Shown here one piece after another: positions 55,916 through 64,000 of a stretch of 64,000 nt of DNA. The DNA is from Schizochytrium sp. CCTCC M209059 (taxonomy: Eukaryota > Sar > Bigyra > Thraustochytrida > Thraustochytriidae). The stretch is taken from the NCBI GenBank assembly GCA_000818945.1, contig KN805426.1, positions 155,515-219,514 of the forward strand, given 5' to 3'. The stretch's first letter is position 1. The number at the start of each line of letters is the position of its first letter. A program made the position numbers and the translations under genes. The notes under the pieces were generated by a model. The model did not search any database and had not been told where the DNA came from. It was given only the letters and a program-made list of their open reading frames with translations.

Positions 55916-57980
55916 GTTGTGTCCGTCTCGCGCGAGTCTGCGCGAGTCTGCGCGGGTCAACGCGAGCTTGGCTTCTTGCGCGCGCACAAAGCGTCTTTGC
56001 TGCCCTGCAATCAGCAGCAAGGGGGACGTCGTTCCTTCGAGCCCGGGTTCTCAAAGATCGATTTTGGTTTTGCTGGGACGCAAACTTGGTCGGTCAGTCA
56101 TCATGGTGTTGACCGATTCGCGTTTCCGATCGCAAAGGCAATGAGAAAAACAGAAGACAACATTCTGGCCGACGGCTGTCTGTTTGGCTGGCTTGCTGGC
56201 TTGCTTGCTGGCTGTCTGTTTGGCTGGCGAATTCTCTACCGTGTTGCTACCGGCCAAAAAAATTGCAGCCTGAGCGAGCCAGAGAACAAGAACCTCCTGG
56301 TGGAGCAATGTTTTCGAAGTGGTAATGTAAACACTGTCTGCCAGTGTATACTGATGCGGCGACGTATTTCTTTGCCAGGACCCCCTTATTGACACTGGCT
56401 GCCAGCGAATCGAGGACACTTCTACAAACAACAGTGTTGGACTGCGCTTCGTCCAAGACGGTGATTGTAGCTGCCAGCGGCGGGAGACTCTTTCCACGTA
56501 ATCAAAAGGAAGCCAAGACTCCAATGACTCTCCGAATTCTCTGCCCCATCTGTGGGGTGAGGAACAATTCAATAATCCGCTGTGAATCTTGGCTATTGTG
56601 AGGTAACCACTGTCTCATAAACTCAATAACTGTGGCTATTTATACCCAGTGCTATGTGTCTACATCGAATATCAGTGGCAGTCAGTGGGACATCCAGAGC
56701 CGATGACAGACCGCTTCTTGACGCTTGATAAGGAACGTCGCGCACCCTCACCCCATTCTTCGTCGACGTCTTTACGCGACCACAGCTGTCAGTGGCGCCC
56801 CGCACACGCAGAACCTCACTGTCAGCCGTGCCGCCGCCGAAAGTCCCAGCGCTGCCGCCAGAGCTGCCTTGCTGCGCCCTCCTTCGCTCCCTCCCTCGGC
56901 CGCCCAGCGCAGCGCGCGGAGCCGTAGACGGCGGCCAGATGCAGCGCTCCCGCGGCCTCGCCTCGCCTCGCCTCGCCTCGCTTGGCCTCGCAAGGGCCGT
57001 CCTCGAGCTGATTGATTGACTGATATTGTTCACGTTTCTTTCAAGCAGCAGGCTGGTCATCCCGTTTCCATCCCGCCCCGCCGGGTGTGCGCGCCGCGCG
57101 TGCGAGCCTCGCGCAGCCGTCTCCGCGCGCGCTGGCGCTGCGCTCGCGCGGCCGCGGCGGCCGCGGCGGCGCGGGCGGGAGGGCGGGAGGGCGCGGGGGA
57201 GGAGGGTCTGTCTGGGTCCACGTTGGAATTCCGGGTCGGGGAGGGGCGAAGGGAGCGACAGAAAAACCGCCTTTTTGGCGGGGCGTCCGCGGGAGCGCGG
57301 GGGCAAGAAAAGGGGCACAAAGGCGGAGACTAGGGCGCCGGGAGGCGCGAATTCGAGCGCCGCCGCCCGGCCGGGACCAATCTGGCAACCAGGCACGCGC
57401 GCGCGACGAGGGCGAGCGAGCGAGCGGGCGGCAGACGCGCGCACGCGAGGCGACGCGAGGCGACGCGAGGCTACGCGAGGCGACGCGACCGGCTTCGTGC
57501 GTGCGAGCGCGCAGAGCGAGGCGCAGCTCGAGCGGAGCGCGGCGGAGCCCGAGCGAGGTATACAAGTAAAGTCTGCGGCTGCGAGGCCGCCTTTACTGCT
57601 CGCTTGTGCTCGTTTCCCGCCCTCCCCGCCTCCCTCCCGGCGCGCGGAGCGAGAGCGAGAGCGCGCGCACGCACGCACGCGTACGCGCCCGCGCCCGCGC
57701 CCGCGTTCACTGCGCGCAGCGCGCGGAGCAGCGGAGACGAGCCCGGCTTTCGATTCGATTCGATTAGAGCGGAGCGAGCGAGGCGTCTCGCGCTCGCGGT
57801 GCTTGCGCACACAAGCCGGGAAGGCGTAAGAGCACACGCGCTCCTGCAAGGAAGGCGAGAAGGGCGAGCAAGGCGACGTGGAGAAGAGCGAGGCGCGGCG
57901 CGGCGCGTCGGGCAGACCCGCTTCGAGCAGCGCCCGGCCTCGAGCGCGAGCACGGCCGCGGTCCGGTCCCGCGAGGCGAG
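55916..57980. promoter_or_regulatory. intergenic, includes aldehyde dehydrogenase upstream sequence
   Basis: The first half is AT/GC mixed with TTGG/CTGG repeats near 56180-56225. From 56870 it is GC-rich with (CCTCG)n near 56961-56985 and (GCGAGGCGAC)n near 57446-57489. Bases 57286-57980 belong to the duplicated unit and are the likely promoter and 5' UTR of the aldehyde dehydrogenase copies. Many overlapping open frames on both strands are Arg/Ala low complexity and not called. Confidence 0.5.
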
Positions 57981-60419
57981 ATGGCGCCCCCGGCAGAGCA
58001 CATGATGGCGCAGATGGCGGCCGCGAGCGGCGGCAAGTGCAGCGGCGGCCCGGGTGGAGGCGTGGAGGGCGGCGCGCAGAGCGGCGTGGAGGCCGGCAGC
58101 GGCGGCGAGAAGCTGGCGCCCGCGGCCATGATGGAGGTGGACGGCGCGCCCCAGCAGAGCGATGACGAGGTCAAGAACAACGACGCGGAGAGCGACGTCC
58201 AGAGCTGGTGCACCGAATCTGCGGCAGCCCTGACGCCAGAGGAGGAAATGGGCGAGCTCATTGCGCGCGCACGCGTCGCGCAGAGCATCGTAGAGTCGTA
58301 CTCGCAGGAACAGGTGGACCGCCTCATCCGCGGCATGGTGTGGGCCGTGGCCCGCCCCGGCGTGGCCGAGGAAATTGCCCATCTGGCAGTCACCGAAACC
58401 CGCCTCGGCAACTATGAGGGCAAGCTGGCCAAGATTGCGCAGAAAACGCGCGCAGGCCTTCTGGATATTCTGCACGAACGGTCCGTGGGCGTCATCGAGG
58501 AGGACGTGGCCCGCGGCATTGCCAAGATCGCCAAACCGATCGGCGTCATTGGCGCTACCTCCCCCAGCACCAACCCCGAGGCCACGCCCGTGCTCAAGGC
58601 CATCAACGCCATCAAGGCTCGCAACGCCATTGTCATTTCACCCCATCCGCGCGCCGAGAAGACCAACAAGGTCATTGTAGAGAAGATGCGCTCCGCGCTC
58701 ACACAGCTCGGTGCACCCGCCGACCTCGTGCTCCACGTGGCGGGCCCCTCCCGCGCCAAAACCAAGGCCCTTCTCGCGCAGAGCGACCTCGTCTGGGCCA
58801 CTGGCGGCAAGAACATTGCCAAGAACGCCCTCATGTCCGGCAAGCCTGCCTTTCCGCGGGAGCGCGGGGGCAAGAAAAGGGGCACAAAGGCGGAGACTAG
58901 GGCGCCGGGAGGCGCGAATTCGAGCGCCGCCGCCCGGCCGGGACCAATCTGGCAACCAGGCACGCGCGCGCGACGAGGGCGAGCGAGCGAGCGGGCGGCA
59001 GACGCGCGCACGCGAGGCGACGCGAGGCGACGCGAGGCTACGCGAGGCGACGCGACCGGCTTCGTGCGTGCGAGCGCGCAGAGCGAGGCGCAGCTCGAGC
59101 GGAGCGCGGCGGAGCCCGAGCGAGGTATACAAGTAAAGTCTGCGGCTGCGAGGCCGCCTTTACTGCTCGCTTGTGCTCGTTTCCCGCCCTCCCCGCCTCC
59201 CTCCCGGCGCGCGGAGCGAGAGCGAGAGCGCGCGCACGCACGCACGCGTACGCGCCCGCGCCCGCGCCCGCGTTCACTGCGCGCAGCGCGCGGAGCAGCG
59301 GAGACGAGCCCGGCTTTCGATTCGATTCGATTAGAGCGGAGCGAGCGAGGCGTCTCGCGCTCGCGGTGCTTGCGCACACAAGCCGGGAAGGCGTAAGAGC
59401 ACACGCGCTCCTGCAAGGAAGGCGAGAAGGGCGAGCAAGGCGACGTGGAGAAGAGCGAGGCGCGGCGCGGCGCGTCGGGCAGACCCGCTTCGAGCAGCGC
59501 CCGGCCTCGAGCGCGAGCACGGCCGCGGTCCGGTCCCGCGAGGCGAGATGGCGCCCCCGGCAGAGCACATGATGGCGCAGATGGCGGCCGCGAGCGGCGG
59601 CAAGTGCAGCGGCGGCCCGGGTGGAGGCGTGGAGGGCGGCGCGCAGAGCGGCGTGGAGGCCGGCAGCGGCGGCGAGAAGCTGGCGCCCGCGGCCATGATG
59701 GAGGTGGACGGCGCGCCCCAGCAGAGCGATGACGAGGTCAAGAACAACGACGCGGAGAGCGACGTCCAGAGCTGGTGCACCGAATCTGCGGCAGCCCTGA
59801 CGCCAGAGGAGGAAATGGGCGAGCTCATTGCGCGCGCACGCGTCGCGCAGAGCATCGTAGAGTCGTACTCGCAGGAACAGGTGGACCGCCTCATCCGCGG
59901 CATGGTGTGGGCCGTGGCCCGCCCCGGCGTGGCCGAGGAAATTGCCCATCTGGCAGTCACCGAAACCCGCCTCGGCAACTATGAGGGCAAGCTGGCCAAG
60001 ATTGCGCAGAAAACGCGCGCAGGCCTTCTGGATATTCTGCACGAACGGTCCGTGGGCGTCATCGAGGAGGACGTGGCCCGCGGCATTGCCAAGATCGCCA
60101 AACCGATCGGCGTCATTGGCGCTACCTCCCCCAGCACCAACCCCGAGGCCACGCCCGTGCTCAAGGCCATCAACGCCATCAAGGCTCGCAACGCCATTGT
60201 CATTTCACCCCATCCGCGCGCCGAGAAGACCAACAAGGTCATTGTAGAGAAGATGCGCTCCGCGCTCACACAGCTCGGTGCACCCGCCGACCTCGTGCTC
60301 CACGTGGCGGGCCCCTCCCGCGCCAAAACCAAGGCCCTTCTCGCGCAGAGCGACCTCGTCTGGGCCACTGGCGGCAAGAACATTGCCAAGAACGCCCTCA
60401 TGTCCGGCAAGCCTGCCTT
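57286..60419 (+). repeat. 1567-bp tandem duplication
   Basis: Bases 57286-58852 and 58853-60419 are copies with offset 1567. No difference was seen in the stretches compared, and both translate identically where they overlap. The break points share a 3-bp TCC microhomology. The unit holds 695 bp of upstream sequence and the first 291 codons of the aldehyde dehydrogenase. The first copy therefore joins N-terminal enzyme coding to the promoter sequence of the second. Confidence 0.95.
57981..59396 (+). pseudogene. truncated duplicate of the acylating aldehyde dehydrogenase
   Basis: Starting with the same ATG context as the complete gene, this frame encodes enzyme residues 1-292 (to GKPAFP) and then runs through 179 codons of the duplicated upstream DNA (Arg/Ala-rich, no relation to any domain) before stopping. 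The catalytic Cys and all later parts are missing, so the product cannot be an active enzyme. It contains the cofactor-side half of the fold only. If transcribed it may give an unstable protein. An assembly artefact is possible because the copies are identical. Confidence 0.88.
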
Positions 60420-61215
60420 TCCCTCGGGCGTTGGCAATGCCGCCATCCTCGTGGACGAAACGGCCGACCTGGCCCTGGCCGCAGCATGCATCAGCCGGAG
60501 CAAGACCTTTGACAACGCGGCAAGCTGCTCCGCAGATAATGCCGTCCTTGCCGTCGATGCCATCCACGATGCCTTTGTCGCCGCTCTCGAGGCCGCGGGC
60601 GGCTACCTTGTTGCCGACGTCGCCGAACGTGCCGCGCTGCAACGCACGCTTTTCAAGCAGGGACCAAATGGGATCTTCGTTCTCAATGCCGACGTCGTAG
60701 TGCAGCCGGCCCACCTTATTGCGGCGCGCGCCGGCATCAAGTTGCCCGCCCAAAAGACCTTCCTCATTGTTCCCGAAAGTGGCGCTGGCGCCGCGTACCC
60801 TTTCTCTGGCGAGAAGCTCTCGCCCGTGTTGGCGCTCTACCGCGTGCACTCGGTGGCAGAGGGCGTCGACCTTACAAATCGTATCCAGGCCTACCAGGGT
60901 CATGGCCATTCGTGTGGCATCTTTAGCACGAGTGACACCAACATCCTGGCTTTTTCTTCAGGGACGCGCACGGCACGTGTCATGGTCAATCAGCCGCAGT
61001 CGCTGAGCAACTCGGGCTCGCTCTCGAACGGCATGCCCGTCACTCTTTCTCTTGGTTGCGGAACTTGGGGCTGCAGTACTTCGACCGCGAACATTAATTG
61101 GCGCGCGCTCGTCAACCTCACCTGGGTCTCGCGCCCGCTCTCACAGCCAAAGGTTCTTCCTGCAGACATTGATCTCTTTGGCGACGTCGTGCGTCTTGTG
61201 CAGGACGAAAGCTGA
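59548..61215 (+). CDS. CoA-acylating aldehyde dehydrogenase (SauS/EutE-like)
   Basis: This 555-residue enzyme of the ALDH superfamily oxidises an aldehyde to an acyl-CoA with NAD(P) and CoA. A low-complexity leader (1-75) precedes the core. The core shows KPIGVIGATSPSTNPE (186-200), HPRAEKTN (222-229), and the catalytic Cys327 in SKTFDNAASCSADNAV, matching the SKTFDN..C pattern of acetaldehyde, succinate-semialdehyde and sulfoacetaldehyde acylating dehydrogenases. The end contains LSNGMPVTLSLGCGTWG and INWRALVNLTWVS, which as I recall is closest to sulfoacetaldehyde dehydrogenase (SauS) and succinate-semialdehyde types. Substrate is therefore uncertain. Bacterial-type enzymes of this sort in a protist suggest horizontal transfer (inference). 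The leader is not clearly a targeting peptide. Promoter sequence is duplicated. Confidence 0.88.
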   Translation: MAPPAEHMMAQMAAASGGKCSGGPGGGVEGGAQSGVEAGSGGEKLAPAAMMEVDGAPQQSDDEVKNNDAESDVQSWCTESAAALTPEEEMGELIARARVAQSIVESYSQEQVDRLIRGMVWAVARPGVAEEIAHLAVTETRLGNYEGKLAKIAQKTRAGLLDILHERSVGVIEEDVARGIAKIAKPIGVIGATSPSTNPEATPVLKAINAIKARNAIVISPHPRAEKTNKVIVEKMRSALTQLGAPADLVLHVAGPSRAKTKALLAQSDLVWATGGKNIAKNALMSGKPAFPSGVGNAAILVDETADLALAAACISRSKTFDNAASCSADNAVLAVDAIHDAFVAALEAAGGYLVADVAERAALQRTLFKQGPNGIFVLNADVVVQPAHLIAARAGIKLPAQKTFLIVPESGAGAAYPFSGEKLSPVLALYRVHSVAEGVDLTNRIQAYQGHGHSCGIFSTSDTNILAFSSGTRTARVMVNQPQSLSNSGSLSNGMPVTLSLGCGTWGCSTSTANINWRALVNLTWVSRPLSQPKVLPADIDLFGDVVRLVQDES

Positions 61216-62051
61216 CGAGCGTATTGTGAATCTGTTGGCAGCCGATCAAGATTGGCTGCGAGAAATGAGCGAGAGATCCTTTGGAACGGGTTCGCGGACG
61301 CATCGAGAGGGAAGGGGTTCTTGATTTTTTTTTCCCTCTCTCTTCTCACCCTGATTGCAGCTTTTTGCCGCGACGTTCACTGCGGCTCGCCCTTGGCTCG
61401 CTCTTTAAAATGTGTGATTGTGTTATGCATCATTCGAAGAAGTGTGAAGACACCCCCACTGACCAAGAAACTTGCACCACCGAGAGGACGGGAGAGGCGT
61501 CGTCATTTATGGCTATATCATCATCATCATCTTTGTTGTTGCTCCCTCGCTCGCTTGATCAATCGATCAATCGATATTTCTTTTTTCCTTTTGTAGCTTG
61601 AGAAGTTAGTTGCAAGAGTTTTTATTTGCGCAAAGTGAAAAGGGGTGGAAAGGAAAGAAACCGTAGCATCAAGTGCACAAAACACAAACTCGTCTCACGA
61701 ACATGTCATTTTATTTCTTCGTAGAATCGTCGTCATTGTCATTATCGCCATCTGTGTTGCTCGCTCACTCATTCGATCACTTCTTTTCTCTTCTTTTTCT
61801 TGGGCTCTTTACCTGAATGAGCGCGGTAACGACGAAAAAACATGCAGAATGTCAAGCCCGTCGATCTCGGCAAACGGCATTGTTACGCTTCGCGCGCAAG
61901 AGGAAAATCAGAATCAAAAGTGCAAGCTAGTAGTTTATCGACTTCAAGTGTATTTTACAAAGCGTGGTAAATCGAGCATTTCAAATTATATTTTTCTTTT
62001 GGACTTTTTTTTCCTTCTGGGAATTACTTTTCTTCCTCGCCGGTAACAACT
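61216..62051. other. intergenic, convergent 3' regions
   Basis: This lies between the convergent aldehyde dehydrogenase and P450 stops. It is AT-richer, with T runs (61323-61335, 62005-62013), ATC triplets near 61520 and ATCAATCG repeats near 61558-61575. No gene was recognised. Confidence 0.65.
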
Positions 62052-63716
62052 TTAGAGACGGGGTTTCTCGGTGCGCGGGCGCACGTAGAAATGCATTCCC
62101 GTGGGGACCTGTTTCGAGAACGTGGACCAACCAGCTTTCGTGGAGATAAACGGTGGCGATTTGAGATCCTGCGGCGCAAGTGTGCCATAGTTGACGCCCA
62201 GGTACGTGCCTGCGTCCGCCTCGAGGTACTCCTCAGTGAGTGCAAATTCATAATTGCGCAATAAGTTGGCGAGAATGAGGCGCATCTCCATGTGCGCAAA
62301 GTTTTTGCCAATGCAGTCGCGGCCCGGGTACGTAAAGGGCGAAAAACGGTCGGACGCAGGATTGTATGCTGCAAGTCCCTGATCGTACCAGAGCTCGGCG
62401 TCTTTGAATTCGCGGTCCGGATTAAATTCTTCGACATCCGGACCCCAAAGATCAGGGTTGCGATGACGACTCCAATTTACAATTTGCATAAAGGTTCCCT
62501 TTTTCAGTAGAACCTCCTCGCCGTTGGGGCCCGTGATGTAATCATCAAATTGGACCTCGCGAAACGTTCCGTTCGGTACAGCGTTCCAGAGACGCAAGGT
62601 CTCCATGACACAGCGCGTCATAAACTTGAGCATTTTCAGGTCATCGTAACGAATTTCGCGGTCGCCAATGGTGCGCCAGAACTCGTCGACTTCATTACGC
62701 AAACGCTGCTGATAGGCCGGGTTCTTGGAAAGTTCAAAGAGCAGCCACGTGAGCGTGTGGCCCGTCGTGTCGTGTCCAGCAAACTCGAAAATGACCGCGT
62801 TGCCCACAGCCTGATACTTGTCGCCGCCCAGCTCAGTGAGGCGGTTGCTCAGTGGGCCCCGGACGTGCGGGCATGCTCCCGAGGCAATAAGGTCCGGATG
62901 GACCGGACACGTGCGTTCCGGCTGCTTGGCGCGCTGGACGACCTCCTTGCAAAACTTGCGCACATAAGCGGGGTCTGCTTTGCCGCTCATGGAGTCGCGA
63001 AACGCCTTGTTGGTTTGGTTCATGAACTCCTCATCTTCGCCAAAGAGTGCGAGCTGGAGCTGGGCCTGCGTCTCGTACAAAGCAAAGTCGTTCATGTCCA
63101 CGGGTACAGTAAAGTTCTCCGAGACCTCGCGGAGGCGATCGACACAAGCACGAGCGCGGGCGACGCTGACAGGCAGAATCTGTTCCAGGCTGGCGCGCGG
63201 CAAAAACGCGGTCACGAGCGTCTCGCGCTGATCGCGCCAGCTTTCATTGTCTCTGGTGGAGATAATGGACGAGTACAGACCAGTCGTAAAGTTGCCCTGC
63301 TTGCGAACGTGGTAGCGCGCGAGACGCTCGGCGTCCTTGGGGTTGCCCACGATGACTTGCATTGTGCGCGTGGGCACCTGAAGCTTGCCGACATCGTTCT
63401 CGCGGCCGGTGGCAAGAAGGGGCACGACGATGTTTGCCGCCAGACCTTGCTCGCCGCCATACTTGCGCTGCCACTCGGCGTACTTGACGTGGGTCGTGCC
63501 GCGCACGAGGCAGGGCTTGAGCTCGGCCTGCGCCTGGAACCACGTCTTATCCTCGCGCATCGGGCCGGCCAGATGCTTGCTGATGTCGTACTCGCCTTCG
63601 CGCGGGAGCACTGTCGGGACCTCCTTCCACGTCAGCTTGCGCCCCTTGAACTTGAATGCGAAGTCCTCCATCCCCGCGTCCTTGTGCTCCTGCTTTGGGG
63701 ACTTTTGCGCGTCCAT
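62052..63716 (-). CDS. cytochrome P450 without N-terminal membrane anchor
   Basis: This 554-residue monooxygenase-type heme protein has the I-helix oxygen-binding motif AGHDTT at 313-318, the K-helix ExxR as ETLR at 372-375, and the heme loop FTYPGRDCIGKNF with the thiolate Cys468. The loop reads F-x-x-P-G-R-x-C-x-G where most P450s have F-x-x-G-x-R-x-C-x-G. The N-terminus MDAQKSPKQEHKDAGMEDF is charged with no hydrophobic anchor, which is unusual for a eukaryotic microsomal P450 and suggests a soluble or peripheral enzyme. A Cys-containing insert (CPVHPDLIASGACPH, about 270-284) is also unusual. Start is the ATG at 63716. The stop is TAA at 62052. Substrate unknown; no reductase neighbour is seen. 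Confidence 0.93.
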   Translation of the reverse strand: MDAQKSPKQEHKDAGMEDFAFKFKGRKLTWKEVPTVLPREGEYDISKHLAGPMREDKTWFQAQAELKPCLVRGTTHVKYAEWQRKYGGEQGLAANIVVPLLATGRENDVGKLQVPTRTMQVIVGNPKDAERLARYHVRKQGNFTTGLYSSIISTRDNESWRDQRETLVTAFLPRASLEQILPVSVARARACVDRLREVSENFTVPVDMNDFALYETQAQLQLALFGEDEEFMNQTNKAFRDSMSGKADPAYVRKFCKEVVQRAKQPERTCPVHPDLIASGACPHVRGPLSNRLTELGGDKYQAVGNAVIFEFAGHDTTGHTLTWLLFELSKNPAYQQRLRNEVDEFWRTIGDREIRYDDLKMLKFMTRCVMETLRLWNAVPNGTFREVQFDDYITGPNGEEVLLKKGTFMQIVNWSRHRNPDLWGPDVEEFNPDREFKDAELWYDQGLAAYNPASDRFSPFTYPGRDCIGKNFAHMEMRLILANLLRNYEFALTEEYLEADAGTYLGVNYGTLAPQDLKSPPFISTKAGWSTFSKQVPTGMHFYVRPRTEKPRL

Positions 63717-64000
63717 CTTACTCGGGACTTTGCGGTGTTCTTCTCTTGCCCTGCCACGCGCTCGCGCTCGTGCTATCGCTGGCCAAAGCTGTCGCCCGCT
63801 TTCCTCCCCGATGCTCGCCGGCCGCCTCAGCTCCTCGCGTGTCTCGCGTCTCCCGCGTCCCGGAGGACGGCCGCCGTATGCTCTGCTCCCTGTTCAAGGT
63901 TTGTTCGTCTCCTCCTTTTTGCCCCTTCAAGTCGGAGCTGGCTGATGGGACGAACGGAGTGACCACCGGCTTTCAAGTTGCACTGCCTGTGCTTGTGCTT
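63717..64000. promoter_or_regulatory. P450 upstream region to window end
   Basis: This GC-rich stretch upstream of the P450 start is the probable promoter. No other gene was supported in the visible part. Confidence 0.5.

Noticed and set aside
57026..57829. Arg/Ala-rich open frames in the duplicated upstream DNA on both strands
   Set aside because: High GC removes stop codons; the products are low complexity, and they occur identically twice because of the duplication.

Overview
The window looks like a scaffold piece from a GC-rich, nearly intron-free protist genome, most likely a stramenopile of the thraustochytrid/labyrinthulomycete type. The evidence is long uninterrupted eukaryotic genes (ABCA transporter, mitochondrial processing peptidase alpha, DRG1, NEDD1, WDR18/Ipi3, cytochrome P450), a possible flagellar coiled-coil protein, protist-style giant ARM arrays, simple-repeat-rich intergenic DNA and three runs of N (8670-8986, 21299-21396, 52101-52175). 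The lineage is an inference; no rRNA or tRNA was recognised.

Layout. 1-18 kb is mostly housekeeping: an ABCA transporter cut by the left edge (+), alpha-MPP (-), a coiled-coil protein (+), riboflavin synthase (-), a PH-like protein (-), DRG1 (-) and a broken unknown gene (-). 18.4-26.7 kb is one huge gene (+) that joins a candidate MLKL/Cbl-N-like four-helix N-terminus to about 56 near-identical 44-residue ARM-type repeats. 26.7-34.5 kb is a gene graveyard: a broken subtilisin-like protease, several frameshifted unknown genes and a broken PD-(D/E)XK-like gene, surrounding an apparently intact Tc1/mariner-type element with a DD83E transposase and perfect 29-bp terminal inverted repeats.

34.8-39.3 kb holds NEDD1 (+). 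Its 3' end has been copied several times in alternating orientation. One copy lies antisense under the first codons of a small membrane-protein gene, and a broken TIR-like gene lies between. 39.3-51 kb carries a LysM protein, a possibly myristoylated AIG1-like GTPase, a TPR protein with a TIR-related-looking front domain, WDR18/Ipi3, a GT92-like glycosyltransferase with a WD40 relic directly behind its stop codon, and a Pro/Ser-rich possibly myristoylated protein. 53.5-64 kb carries a dithiol glutaredoxin, a TPR protein, a CoA-acylating aldehyde dehydrogenase with a 1567-bp tandem duplication that leaves a truncated extra copy, and a P450 without a membrane anchor.

There are no operons; neighbouring genes are independent. 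Housekeeping roles cover mitochondrial import processing, riboflavin synthesis, translation GTPase function, ribosome assembly and centrosome/gamma-tubulin recruitment. The unusual part is 18-46 kb, where repeat-rich and broken genes with signalling or immune-like domains cluster with a transposon. Frameshifts there could partly be assembly errors, so pseudogene calls are provisional.
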